From contig OY986438.1 of assembly GCA_963920525.1 (NCBI GenBank), positions 181,974,888-182,038,887 on the forward strand: a stretch of 64,000 nucleotides of DNA. The letters run 5' to 3'. The notes beneath the pieces were generated by a model. The model had not been told where the DNA came from, ran no database searches, and was given only the letters and a program-made list of their open reading frames with translations. The position numbers and the translations under genes were made by a program. Shown here in pieces: positions 23,555 to 34,572 of the stretch (the stretch's first letter is position 1; every line of letters starts with the position of its first letter). The stretch comes from Dichetophora obliterata (lineage: Eukaryota; Arthropoda; Insecta; Diptera; Sciomyzidae).

Positions 23555-24521
23555 CAAAGATGTTAAATAATGATTAAATAATGCTAATGATTGCTAATTA
23601 ACCTTCTCTTGTGAAATTCTCTAATTCATTAAACAATTAGAATTAGTTCAACTAATTCCCATTAGATAATTGAAATTTTTATTCCAATGGTAAAACTAAT
23701 TGCAATTAGTTGCCATTAGCAAAAAAAATTTGTTTACCGTTACAATTAGGAATCTAATTGACTTGTGCTAATGCAATTAGATATTCAATTAGCTCGAATT
23801 AGTCTCAATTATTTTGATATTTTCAAAAAAAAATAAAACAAAAATATTCATAATATGAATTTCTCACATATATATATTACTTATGTACATAATATGTACT
23901 ACATATATTACATACATGCACACCTATTTAACGTACGTACCAATATATGGTCCAAATATCCTACATTAAAGGAAATAGCACTGTTTTGCAACACACCGCT
24001 TACGTCTTCAGGCCCTGTGGAGCGACTATTTTCCTTTGCGGGCATTATTAATAGTCCAAGGCGGGGTCGCTTGACGGACTTTTCTTTTGACAAGCTCGTA
24101 TTGCATAAAGCGAATATACCCGGTCATTCTAGTTATTAAACAGTTAGTACGTACGTTAAATAGGTGTGCATGTATGTAATATATGTAGCACATATTATGT
24201 ACATAAGTAATATATATATGTGAGAAATTCATATTATGAATATTTTTGTTATATTTTTTTTTGAAAATATCAAAATAATTGATTCTAATTCGAGCTAATT
24301 GAATATCTAATTGCATTAGCACAAGTCAATTAGATTCCTAATTGTAAAGGTAAACCAATTTTTTTTGCTAATGGCAACTAATTGCAATTAGTTTTACCAT
24401 TGGAATAAAAATTTCAATTATCTAATGGGAATTAGTTGAAATAATTCTAATTGTTTGATGAATTAGACAATATAAACTAATTGCATCAATTGCTAATTCT
24501 AATTGGAATTTAACATGTTTG
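23555..24521 (+). mobile_element. hAT derivative with about 390-bp inverted arms and an 8-bp target duplication
   Basis: GTATCCTG occurs at 23547-23554 and again at 24522-24529, a perfect 8-bp target site duplication. The termini read CAAAGATGTTAAAT and, inverted, CAAACATGTTAAAT. The arms (23555-about 23945 and about 24130-24521) are reverse complements over nearly their full length and are packed with CTAATTG/CAATTAG motifs, giving a foldback architecture. The 185-bp centre encodes a hAT dimerisation domain. Removing the insert plus one duplication rejoins the LINE frame as NYSIL-FDQMC. It is non-autonomous. Confidence 0.9.
23942..24139 (+). pseudogene. hAT transposase C-terminal dimerisation domain
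   Basis: The open frame reads IWSKYPTLKEIALFCNTPLT, SSGPVERLFSFAGIINSPRR and GRLTDFSFDKLVLHKAN, then a stop. SSxPVERLFSxAG followed by PRRxRLxxxxFxKLVLLxxN is the classic C-terminal block of hAT transposases, used for subunit dimerisation. The RNase H-like catalytic core and BED finger are absent. The frame extends upstream into the left arm (first ATG at 23855), so any peptide made would be about 94 residues. The domain has no internal stop, unlike the other hAT remnants here. Confidence 0.85.
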
Positions 24522-24529
24522 GTATCCTG

Positions 24530-24690
24530 TTTGATCAGATGTGTAAAGCTGGTTTTAGAGGTAGTGGTTTAAATCCTATCTAAGAGGTAGACTACAAAAA
24601 GTACAAATCGGAGTTTTTTTAGCGACGAACTACCGCAAGGTTCTGTCTTGAATCGAAGCTTTTTACGCCTCGTTTTGTGATTTGCATGAG
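24530..24690 (+). pseudogene. LINE ORF2 reverse transcriptase (right part after hAT insertion)
   Basis: The frame continues as FDQMCKAGFRGSGL, a stop-containing SYLRGRLQKVQIG-like stretch, then DELPQGSVL, the conserved box before YADD in non-LTR reverse transcriptases. It degenerates after about 24660, and no YADD or 3' tail was found. Confidence 0.75.
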
Positions 24691-24797
24691 TGAAATCTCA
24701 AAAATAACACTTTTCCCATACACCTTTTTCTTAGAATTTTTGTTGATTTTTTCTTGCGTCAATTACAACAACAGAATATAAAATTAAAAATATATCT

Positions 24798-24872
24798 TCG
24801 ACAGCAATGAGAATCGAACCCGCTTCCTTTCGGTTGATAGTTCAACACGCTACCATATAATCCAAACACTTG
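24798..24872 (-). mobile_element. tRNA-like SINE head or tRNA pseudogene
   Basis: On the minus strand a B-box-like GGTTCGATTC (24811-24820) follows a plausible A box (TATGGTAGCG) with GAACTATCAACC between. The anticodon-loop-like CTATCAA is shared with the SINE head at 20391, suggesting related tRNA origin. Flanks are not recognisably tRNA acceptor stems. Confidence 0.5.
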
Positions 24873-25084
24873 TTACTTTTACTTACTTGCTTACTTGTTA
24901 CTTTCCTTCAATATTAAGTATTAACTGAAGCTAAGTTGCAGTAGATGACAAGAATATCTTAAAAGGACTGCACATTAGCTATCCTACATATTCTATTGTG
25001 ATGAGTAAGGCTATGATGCAGCATATCACAATAATCGATCAAAAGGGCTACTATCCACACCACAAAAGTAGCAAGGTTTCATTG

Positions 25085-25299
25085 AACTGGGTGAAAATTA
25101 TCACTAAGTGCCCATTGCCTTAGGTGGAGATTTTAATCGCTATTTAAGACATGAATGTTCACAGGCACTTAAACAATTCCATTTGGATAAATTAAATTTA
25201 CAAATAATAAGCGATTCAAATATTTGTACTGCACGAGTAGGGACAACTCGTGATGAAGTATTTGCTAGATATATTGACGACATAACATCTAGCCCATAA
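25085..25299 (+). pseudogene. Endonuclease (EEP-like) domain fragment from a mobile element
   Basis: The frame reads VPIALGGDFNRYLRHECSQA (with an upstream frameshift), then FHLDKLNLQIISDSNICTAR and VGTTRDEVFARYIDDITS. GGDFN is the metal/active-site block of exonuclease-endonuclease-phosphatase folds. The following LxLxxxSD...TTRxGTTxDxVFxR pattern is a form I associate with endonuclease domains of Helentron-type helicase proteins or related elements rather than classical LINEs, an association made from memory. The fragment is about 65 codons with no helicase nearby. Confidence 0.5.
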
Positions 25300-25796
25300 T
25301 TTCATTAATAAAATTTCATTAAAATATTTGAAGACATTAACAAAAATAATTCAAAGTTATTGTAACATGAAATAAAATAAAAAAATAAAGAAATTTAGTT
25401 AATTAATTTTGATCTTTTATTGCAATTATTGAATGAATTTAATTATGAGCTTTAGATCCAGTAAAATTTTAAGAAGGCAACAACAAAAACAACAACAACA
25501 ATAGCTCACTGTTAAAGTCGTATATGATTTCACACATGTTTGTACAAATTCTTCAGAACTGTACGTTCAAATTGGCTACTTAATCATATGACATTTAGAG
25601 CAGAAAGCTATTTATAGATTACAGTCATCAACTCTACTAAGGTTGCCATCTGTTCTAGTTTCTTCTTATTTATTTCAATATTCACTGGTGTTCGACAATT
25701 TGTCGAAATGCACCACAGAATTGAAAGGAGTTTTTGCTTTGCTAAAAGCTAGTGTTTTTTACAGAAAGGTGGCTATTTTCACAACCAAATGTTCAA
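25300..25796. other. AT-rich stretch without supported feature
   Basis: Contains a short (CAA)n run near 25480-25502. No coding signal. Confidence 0.4.
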
Positions 25797-26210
25797 TTTA
25801 TTTTATTTATTTATTTAAGTAATCATAAGTACAATAAGAGCTATGCTCTTTTTTAGTACAACATAAATGCATATATATAATTAATTTACATTAAATTTAA
25901 TTAAAATTAAAATTAAAATTAATATTAAAATTGAAATTAAAATGAAAATGAAAATGAATAATTTTATATTAAAAATTTGAAATTAAAGTTTAAAACTAAA
26001 AATGAAGAATAATAACAACTGTTTAAAACTATGACCTTAATTTCTAAAATAATGACCTTAATTTCTAAACAATATTGGCCTTATATTATTTTTTTTATTT
26101 TAAAAAATATAAAAAATAAAAAAATTAAAGTTAAGTTAAGATTGAAAAAAGTTTCTTATACAAAGAAAAGATAAAGAATAGATAACATAGAGAAGTAAGG
26201 AAGTGAAAGG

Positions 26211-26573
26211 CTATTGAGTAGAGAAAAATGAAAAGATAGATTGCCTAAAAGGACCTCTCCCAGTGACCTCCCTAAGCCATCGTGGCAAAGCATTACACAA
26301 CCTAATGGCGTTAATGAAAAACAGATGGGAGGAGTTTAATGAGTTGTGCCTTGGAACTATCAGAACATGGCTTCTACTTGACATACAAAACTGAAGTTTT
26401 TCATGCAGATAGCAAGGAGTTTTCCCATGGATTAGTTTGTGCAGGTAAATACAGTTTCTAGCATTTAGGTAAGCAGTTATGTCGCATCCAAGTATTGCAT
26501 TTCGGAAACGAGACAAACGTATTTTCGTATTTTCGGAGACCATACACATAGCGCGTGGCGTAATTAAATGCAA
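26211..26573 (-). pseudogene. LINE ORF2 C-terminus
   Basis: A 120-codon frame contains RFRNAILGCDITAYLNARNC, a YLHKLIHGKTPCYLHEKL block and a final FFINAIRLCNALPRWL. This parallels the LNARNC...RLWNTLP arrangement in 13048-13863, so the two copies belong to the same or sister families. The catalytic RT palm is not present. On its 5' side the frame joins directly to the endonuclease-RT linker, marking the internal deletion. Confidence 0.8.
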
Positions 26574-26639
26574 TTTGAATTTTTAACTGGGAAGATGCGC
26601 CAAGTTTACTATAAACTATGTTTGAATAAGAAATGATTG

Positions 26640-27110
26640 GATTCTAGCCAAGCGAAAAGATTCCCAGTTTTCAGGAGATGGTCTGATTTTCCATATTTTA
26701 TGTAATTTGTTTCTTTTTTTAATGCTATTAGACACGTATTGGGTGAACCAGGGACAAGACACATTTCTCACGGTTGTCGTACGTAGCGGCACATGTTTGT
26801 CAAAAAGATATGTAATTGGTGCTAAAAGAGACCTAAGCTTATCGTTTATATTATGATGAAGCCAACATTAATTGAAAGATAATATTGACACATCGAGTAA
26901 CAGGGACTGATAGTTAATATTTTTGAAATCACGGAAAGAAAAATTATTAGAAATTGCATTACGAGACAAAGTAACATTTAATGAACAAAAGATTAAGTCG
27001 AGGTCAGACAAAAAATAGAGTTGATCGAATAGAGAAACTACTGAAAGATCAGAAACAATAAAATAATCAAGTAGACTAGGAGGGAAAATATTGCAGTACC
27101 GCGTGGGTAC
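26640..27110 (-). pseudogene. LINE ORF2 linker between endonuclease and reverse transcriptase
   Basis: The minus strand reads FPPSLLDYFIVSDLSVVSLF, FRDFKNINYQSLLLDVS, then after a stop LHHNINDKLRSLLAPITYLF, DKHVPLRTTTVRNVSCPWFT and KIWKIRPSPENWESFRLA. The VPLRxxxVRNxxxPWFT motif is characteristic of the segment just before the RT domain in insect Jockey/I-type ORF2. The upstream endonuclease core is missing beyond about 27110. Confidence 0.75.
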
Positions 27111-27410
27111 AGTATCATTTACAACTGATAACTACTCTGACTCATAACTTTGACCAAAATCGATCACTTATAAGATTATTTAATTAACTTGACAATAATT
27201 ATACTTATTTGGCCGTGCTTAATTAAATTCATTAAGTAATAATAAACAAATGTAATTAAATTAACTTTAAGTTATTTAAAATTTTTTAAATTTAAAAATT
27301 GTTTTAATATTGTATTATAAAAAACCATTAAATTAACAAATGTATGTCCAACACTTCTCTTGTGTGTCCAACATCGCAGCTGTTTTTTAAACTTACGTCA
27401 ATTCGATTTA

Positions 27411-28276
27411 GATCATCCAATCCCGGGATCCCGGACTTTTCTTAGTCCCGACAGTCCAGGGATTGCAAGGCCTTAAATCCCGGGATTTTTGGTATTCCGG
27501 AAATTTTAATTAGGAAGTGGTAATTGGTCGTCTCAATTCCTCACGAATGCGATTGGAAAAAAATCGTCAATTCCATTACAGGAACTGTAATTTGTAATTG
27601 AACACTTCAACTGCTCATACATGGAATTGGAAAAAATCGTTAATTCTATAACAGGAATTGTAATCTGGTGTTAAAATTTCAAGTACTTCTTCATTAACTC
27701 AAAACTACTTATTTATGTATTAGAAAACTTTAATTGACTCCCACTGTTAATCAGTTAATGAAATATTTACAATTAAATTTATTATCGAAGATACCAGTTT
27801 TTTAATTTAATACCACATTTTGAGTTAGAACGAAATATATAGCTGCTACGCTACCTGGTCCAATCCCACCGACATTTTGTAAGGTAGTTGGTATACAACT
27901 TCCACACTCCTGTCCAAAATTTCATTAATCTACTAACAAAGCGATGTTTTCCTATTCTATTCTTAAGGAATTAAGGAGTACAATTACCAACTGGAATTTT
28001 CGTAATGTAATTTACAATATTTTTGCAATTCTTTTCCTGAGAAATTGAAGTGGTCAATTACCCATTACAATTCCTGTAATGGAATTTACAATTTTTTCCA
28101 ATTCCATTCCGAGGAATCGAGATGTTCAATTACCAATTAAAATTCCTGTAATATACTTCAAAAGTTTTTCCAATTATATTCCTGAGGAATTGAGATGTAC
28201 AATTACAAATTCCTAATTCCAAGGAATTGGAGTTGAAGTGGAATTAAATTAAACAGGAATTATTACAACCCAGCTC
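27411..28276. repeat. hAT-type subterminal repeat blocks
   Basis: Bases 27415-27485 hold CCCGGGATCCCGG and related CCCGGGATT motifs shared with the hAT copies at 15585 and 38747. From 27500 to 28276 the sequence is built of short inverted variants of AATTCCTGTAAT and GGAATTG, ending CCCAGCTCTG. Two arms (27500-27670 and 27980-28240) are roughly inverted. It probably represents two abutting non-autonomous hAT remnants, with boundaries uncertain. Confidence 0.5.
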
Positions 28277-30100
28277 TGTATAACAGTAAGGCGGGCTGTG
28301 GCCGGACAACGTCTGCCCGGGACTAATAGTAGCATATTAGTTTAATTAAAGTAAGAAAATTATATATGATCATAATACTATTTTATTTTAATAATGTTTT
28401 CGATATTTTCCATGGGCTTTTTAGGCACCCAACAAATCCCAAACACTTCTGATTTCCAAAACCAAAATCACGAAAGGGGTATATTTTCTCGTGGGATTTT
28501 TAAACCACTTAACCACAAAAACCATTTCATTCCATGAAATGCTTTCTTAAAGTTCTCCTGGAAAACATCTACTAGAATCCTGCCATTGAAGGACTCAAAA
28601 ATCTTCCGTTAAAAAATCTGCAAGAGAAGAATAAGGAAAGCATTCCTCTTAATGACATGCATATGTTTAAAGAATGCCTTCTGGATATTAAAGTGGAAGG
28701 GATAGAATTCAAGATTGATTTTCCCTTCTACTTTACCTTCTTCTAGAAGCACTTCTTTTGCTGGGAAGATAAGAAAAATATACACTCAATTAAAAACAAG
28801 TTTAAATTGAAACAGAATTTGATTCAATAAAATTCAAATAATTTTCAATAAAGTCATGCGAAATTTTTTAAATTTTGGAGCAACGAATTTTGTTTATTTT
28901 TGTCCAGCTAAATATGGCCATTTCCACGGAAAAGTCTTCCGTGATCAAAAAATTAAAACTTATTAAAAAGTTATTATTTGATGATATTAACTAAGAGAAA
29001 CATTTTCATTTTATTAATGTAAGCATTAATAATGTAATCATCAAATCGTCTGCACTGTTTCATAAATGCAGTTTTTCTTTTTCGTTAATGTTAAGTAAAT
29101 ATTTCGTAAACTTTTTTGTTCTAGGTAAAATGAAAGGCATTGGCTAAAGATAATGAAAATATGATTAAGGCAAGGAAAGGAAAATATATTAAATTTGTTT
29201 TTTAATTACTAAATTACATAATTTTTATTTTTTTTAATATTTTAGTGGTAAAAGTAAATAAATTACAAATAACAATGTTATTAAAGCATAGCTACTACGG
29301 CCTTCAGCCATAAACTACATAGTTACTTAACTTCCTAGTTACTTAATTACCCAAATAAACTACAATAGAAATTAAAGTAACGTAACGCCAGATCAAAAAG
29401 CCTAATAAGAAAAAACCAGAGAAGATTTTGAAATTTAATCACTTGGAAAATAAACTTATGCTATTTTGACCCTTCCAAAAAAAAGTTGTATACAAAAAGT
29501 TTTGTCCAATTCTGAGAGTTTTGCTAATTTTGTAAGCCAAGTCAAAACTCACTTCCGTTTTTTGTATCGTAGCTCCAGCACATATTTTTGCTAATTTAAA
29601 TCTTTAGGGTCGATTGTTGTCATGGTTTTTACTTAATATAGTGCTACTTAATTAGTACGCATATATAAAAGAGCCTTTTTGAAAATTAGACATCATCATT
29701 TTTTTTAATATTTCTTCGTACAAATCGCCCGTGACGCCAGTTTGGAAATGCCCATATGTATTTTAGACCCCTGTGCGTTGTATGGGATGAAAGGACTGTG
29801 TGCTATCAATTCTTATTTATTTATTTATGAAAACAAATTAAAATCTTTAATTAAGTTATTTAAAGCAAGGGCTGAAACGGCCTTCAGCTCCGACCTTAAA
29901 TGTTTTTTAAACTGTATCACCTTCTGCTGTATTATTTTATGCAGCAAGTGCTTTCAGATCAAATAATTTTAATATATATGAAGCTACAGCCATTCGCCTT
30001 TACTACTGTATTTGTCAAAAGTAACCTTCTTCAGAAAACACAAAAATATCCCCTCTCTCTGCTCGTCACTTAATTATAGTGCGATGTAAAAGTATTTACC
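28277..30100. other. Long stretch without supported feature
   Basis: AT-rich, with only short ORFs (for example 29742-29966 on the plus strand) lacking recognisable domains. Confidence 0.45.
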
Positions 30101-30102
30101 TA

Positions 30103-31239
30103 CACTCAAAGAAATATTCTTGGTAAAATTGATACATGACTTTTGTTAATTTGATCAATAATGCATTATTCTTTCGTCAATTCAAAAGAATATTTATCTA
30201 TTTGAGTAAAAACAGCAACAAATTCAATGCGTTGTTTTGAAGAAATTGTTTTACTAGCTTGAAATATAAGTTTGTTAACTTGATTTCAGCTTGTTCACGC
30301 TGACAGACTCGTCAATCAATCGAAAAAATATTTTATAATTTTAATAAATAATATTAACAAATTACTTTGTTGGCTTGATCAATAGATTCGTTATACTGAA
30401 GAAACAATTAATGTTATTGATAATCGACCGATTCAAGTGGATAAAATTTCAATTTTATAATGATAAAATGGATTATCAATTTCAAAAACCTTTAATAATG
30501 TCAACAGAAAGAAATGGTTGGTACTTCAGTGGCGTCATTTGCGTTTTTAAATCATTTACAAAATGAAGTTAAGAAGATAAAATTCGGGAAAGCTTTAAAA
30601 TACAGTGCAATATTTTAAGTGGAAGCTAACTTGTGTGTGGAAGCTAAGTGTGTACATGTGAGCTTGTGAAATAAATTTTTTTTGTTTTGCAAATGCAAGT
30701 GTACCAATTTTACCATAATGCATCTTCGACATATGAGGGACTTCAACATTTTTGGCTGAGTTTCTTAATGCATTTATCATTAGCGATGACTACAAATTGA
30801 GCTTCTTTTTCAATGAATTCAGCATGGATAATATCAACGTTTGTGAATTCCATAATTATATTTATAAGTATGTATATTATACATAAACTGTAATAAAATC
30901 TTTTAATCAGAACAACAAAGTATTTGAGTATTATTGATAAAAAACATGTTTTCAACAGAATAGAAAATTCAAAAAACTATTTTTCATGTTGAAATATTCT
31001 GTATTTATATTGACAAAGTGTTTTATCAAATCAACAATAAAAACGCGATATTCGTGATAAAGGCTTATATCAAATTGAAACATCCATTTATCAAATAAAC
31101 AAAATAAATTTTTGTCAGTTTGATTGTAACTTAGCACCTTTAATCTAATTGACAAAAGCTTTTGCTGACTGTATATTGACAAAAAATGTATCAACTAAAC
31201 CTGGGAATTAGTCAATATGAACAAATATTTCTTTGAGTG
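30103..31239. mobile_element. TA-flanked MITE with CACTCAAAGAAATATT termini
   Basis: The left end CACTCAAAGAAATATT follows TA (30101-30102). The right end is its exact inverse and precedes TA (31240-31241). TA duplications suit the Tc1/mariner superfamily. Inside, the outer 400 bp on each side contain many diverged TTGATCAATA/TTTATCAAAT motifs, so the arms are weakly palindromic. Minus-strand ORFs (30743-30955 and 30952-31194) have no recognisable transposase motif. Length is 1137 bp. Confidence 0.7.
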
Positions 31240-31241
31240 TA

Positions 31242-32686
31242 GCCACCTAGCAACAGCTCAAGTAAGTAGTTCACGCAAGTGAGCTATTAATTAGCAAACA
31301 TCATTGATGTAAACCGCTTATTAGCTGTCTAGTTAAGCCCCTAAAGTTTTCCCCTGCAATTTTCACCTGAAATGCCATAGAAAATCATGCCAAACACTTT
31401 GATGCCTTCTTAGTCTCTGTTATTGTGTCTCGACTTCAGTCGATCCAAATATTTGCATAATAAGTAAGACATCATGATTTGGTCGTATATTCAAACACGA
31501 AGGCAGCAGGCAAAATTTCAAAAGCTACTTAAGAAAACAAAATAACGATTTGTCATTTCGAGGATTTTTCACTGTGAAAAATACCCAAGAAAACAACAAA
31601 AATTATCATTTTAATCAGTTGGCAAGAAAGAATTGCATGCAAAGACGTCGTCATGACATGGCAACTGACTAATACATCATTAGAGCTAGGTTTGTTTAAA
31701 CACCAACGACAAGCCGAGACGGGCTTCAAAGATAGACACGGGTTCGATTTTTGCGGAATTTGTGTGCCAAAGAAAACGGCAGTAGGATAGATGAAGTTGG
31801 ATTGACTGTTAGACAGCCAGAGAGGCAGACATGAGACGACTGGTAAAAGCGTCAGCAGTCGAGAGATGAAAATTGCCTGATGTGTAGGACGACATCATCA
31901 TCAACATTATCATCCTTGGCGTCGATGTCGACAACGGCATCATCGTCAACTCGATTGTCCTCGTAGTGCTCCAAGTTGTCTTCATTTAGGTTGTGACTGA
32001 AAACTTGGATGATCTCTTTGGACTGCAGGCTGACTGGTTGTCTTGAAGGTGGTGTCTATAGTTGGGATAGGATATGTTGCAGCTTTTATTGAGATTTCGT
32101 GAAATTGATCGTGTTGATCATTTTGACTCTCCATTGACGTCACGTGGTCGTGATTTTTAAGTTTTACTAACAATGCAGTGCAATGTTGTGCAATTTAGTG
32201 AAAATAGCTCCACATTTGAAAAAAAAACTTTGACTTTCATTTCCGTAGCGCGCTGTTGAGCAGTGTTTTTGGCATGAGTACCTTTACGATGACTTACATG
32301 TAACTTATTTTTTTGTTCTAATAATTTGATATTCATAAAAGAGTTCTTTACAAAAAAGTCTGCCATCAGCTTTTTCACAGTTGAATAGTGATGCTCTACC
32401 AGGCTGGAATTTCTTTTGAGTAACATTTTTTCACCTCATTTGCGGTGGAAACAAAAATGCAATATATGTAAATAAATCCTTCAGCAGAACTAATAATGAA
32501 GTTATAAACTCACACGACAACATCGTCGTTGTCATCGTTGTCGTCGTCATCGAAACAACGTCGTTGTCGTCATCATCAGCGGTATCCGCTTCGATTCGGC
32601 ACACACAGCTGCTCACAATTAAGCTCAACATTGTCGCTATACAATCTCTCTGGTAGTCGACACTCAGCTTTTATTTTCTTTTTTTT
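31242..32686. other. Low-repeat region with exon-like patches
   Basis: Base composition is less AT-rich and triplet-biased (GAT/GTC/CAT runs at 31890-31970 and 32515-32580). This looks like single-copy host DNA, intronic or exonic. A 60-codon acidic open stretch is listed separately. Confidence 0.4.
31862..32060 (-). CDS. Candidate acidic host exon
   Basis: On the minus strand one frame is open for about 65 codons without a start codon, ending at a TGA near 31862. It contains SLQSKEIIQVFSHNLNEDNL, then EDNRVDDDAVVDIDAKDDNV and DDDVVLHIRQFSSLDC. The Asp-rich composition and lack of stops are coding-like, and the neighbouring DNA lacks mobile-element similarity. No splice acceptor was convincingly placed, and GAT/GTC triplet repeats alone can keep a frame open. 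No family is recognised. Confidence 0.2.
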
Positions 32687-32835
32687 TTCAAATAATTTTT
32701 TTCGCTTTTATAAAGGTATCACATGTATTTATATCTTACCCTGTGTTTACCCCAAACTATTTTACGTTTTCCACTCATATCTTCAATTGATTTTTTCGCG
32801 TTTGAATAATTTCTCGTCTGTCCACAATTTCAGCA
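32687..32835 (+). repeat. Local direct duplication, copy 1
   Basis: Matches 33706-33853 over about 145 bases, sharing TCGCTTTTATAAA, CATTTTCCACTCATATCTTC-type blocks, TTCAATTGATTTTTT and CTGTCCACAATTT. The copies are direct and about 1 kb apart. Confidence 0.75.
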
Positions 32836-32839
32836 GCCA

Positions 32840-32883
32840 TCCAGATGTCTGTCTGTCTGCCTGTATGTCTATCTGTCTATCTG
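32840..32883 (+). repeat. (TGTC)n-like microsatellite
   Basis: Imperfect CTGT/TGTC tetranucleotide run. Confidence 0.8.
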
Positions 32884-33104
32884 GTTGAATCCGTTCGACT
32901 TTCAGCCGGTCTGTTTTGTCTTTGCCTATGGTTTGTTGTATGTGTTTGTTTTTTTTCCGTTGCACCGATACCAATCTTGCTCGCGTTGCCAATTTTGTCG
33001 TGAGTTTTGTGACATACTCCGTCATGGTTTTCAATGGAATTGCTTTCCTGTAGAGCTGGTCGTCTGGTTTGCTGGTGGTACACGCTGTACTCGTCCACTG
33101 TCAG

Positions 33105-33128
33105 CGTCGTCATCATCATCATCATCGT
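33105..33128 (+). repeat. (CAT)n microsatellite
   Basis: CATCATCATCATCATC core inside a triplet-biased stretch. Confidence 0.85.
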
Positions 33129-33705
33129 CTCGTTTAAAGGAGTAACTTTATTAAAAATATATCTTATATTACGCCAAAGATAGTTTATCGTTTCTCTTTC
33201 ATCATTTTTCATTTATGCAAAAATATGTTGGTCGCTCGGGTGACCATTTATGTTAAAAGTTCACCATCGAATGAAGTTAACCGTCTTAAAGTTATTAAAA
33301 ATTTATAAAAAAAATTGATAAGCTTTTTGGGGCGTGTTCATTATGGCATAGAATATATTGACCAGCAAACCTAGTTCTTTGGATAATCGTGCAATATCGG
33401 TGCTCTTATTTAGTTGGTTACTTTTACTTTTTTTGTAATATTGATCATAGGTAGTTTTTAGTGCTTTATTTGTATTAGTTTTCGAAATGAACAAGACTTA
33501 ATATTAAAAAATCCGTATTCAAAATTGCAGAGCTTCTTAGTTTTCATAATTCCGTAATATATAAAATTTATTTTTTATTATGAAATTAAATAGAAAGAGA
33601 ATTGGCACACTGAAAAGTGATTAATTTAATGGAGAACAGTGTTGTTACTTTACCACAACTGCGGTAGATTTACTATATTTTCGATTTTTTCGGCTTCTAT
33701 CCATT

Positions 33706-33853
33706 TTTTTTCGCTTTTATAAAAGTATCAAATGTATTTATATTTCTTTTTTTTCTTGTCCTGTCCTTACCTCAAACCATTTTTCATTTTCCACTCATAT
33801 CTTCAATTGATTTTTTTTGCGTTTGGATTATTTCTGATCTGTCCACAATTTAT
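33706..33853 (+). repeat. Local direct duplication, copy 2
   Basis: Second copy of 32687-32835, diverged by substitutions and a small insertion near 33748 (TTTCTTTTTTTTCTTG region). No coding signal. Confidence 0.75.
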
Positions 33854-33944
33854 TAAAATAAAATCTTTTAAAATGTCATAATAATCTGAGCAACTTGAAA
33901 TGTTGCGGAACAACTTATAAGAGTGCATGCAATAATAGTTTAGA

Positions 33945-34025
33945 TATATGCAGGGCCGCCGAGAAAGGGGTAAAACGGGGTGTTTCCCCACGGGCCCGAA
34001 GTCTTAAGGGGCCCGGATTTTCGGG
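33945..34025. repeat. GC-rich terminal-repeat-like motif
   Basis: The phrase CAGGGCCGCCGAGAAAGGGG, followed by GGGGTGTTTCCCC and GGGCCCGGATTTTCGGG, stands out from the AT-rich flanks. The CAGGGCCG start resembles ends of hAT-type elements. Only one end is visible. Confidence 0.35.
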
Positions 34026-34322
34026 AAAGTAAAGTAACAAAAAGCTGATTTATTGTTGAGCGATAGAAGTGGTATTTGTTTCCAGGAAAATTATTTTTTT
34101 CATATTTCTAACCTTGCTTTGTATTGACAATATCAAAAATTATAAAAATGATATTCACTACATTTGTTAAATCCTGCTAACTTGCTTAACTTAACAAATT
34201 TGTTAAGTCCTGTCAAAATTTTGTATGGGAAAAGACTTGACAGCTTGTTGGCAAGTTAACAAGATCATCACCGTTTCTTAGTTTAGCAGATACGATTTGT
34301 TAAGTTAGAAATGTCAAACTTA

Positions 34323-34572
34323 TTCAGCCCTATCATGAATAATTTTTCACGCGTTATCGGAAAAAAGCGTATCATTTTTAACCGACTTCAAAAAGGTGGA
34401 GGTGCTCAAGTTGGTTGGTTTTTTTTTTTTAAGATAACGCTCAAGAACATTTTGGAAATTTTTTCCAAATTTCAATTTGATTCATCATTTCCAAAATGTT
34501 CCTGAGCTTTATCTTAAAAACGAAAACTACCTTTTCCGATTACTCGTGAAAATGTATTCATGATAGGGCTGA
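34323..34572. mobile_element. Foldback MITE with TTA flanks
   Basis: The element is a near-complete palindrome. CAGCCCTATCATGAATA near the left end is repeated inverted at the right end (TATTCATGATAGGGCTG). Inside, the blocks TCAAGAACATTTTGGAAAT and ATTTCCAAAATGTTCCTGA pair again. TTA at 34320-34322 and 34573-34575 suits a 3-bp target duplication. It carries AACCGACTTCAAAAAGG, also found at 55880-55900 in inverse orientation. Confidence 0.7.

Larger units (their letters stand above)
25797..27110 (-). mobile_element. Internally deleted LINE, minus strand
   Basis: The 3' tail is (AAAT)n on the minus strand (25797-25817 as TTTATTTATTT). The ORF2 C-terminus lies at 26211-26573 and an upstream endonuclease-to-RT linker at about 26640-27110. 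The intervening reverse transcriptase core is absent, so the copy is deleted internally rather than only 5'-truncated. The C-terminus resembles that of the LINE at 13030-14151. Confidence 0.75.
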
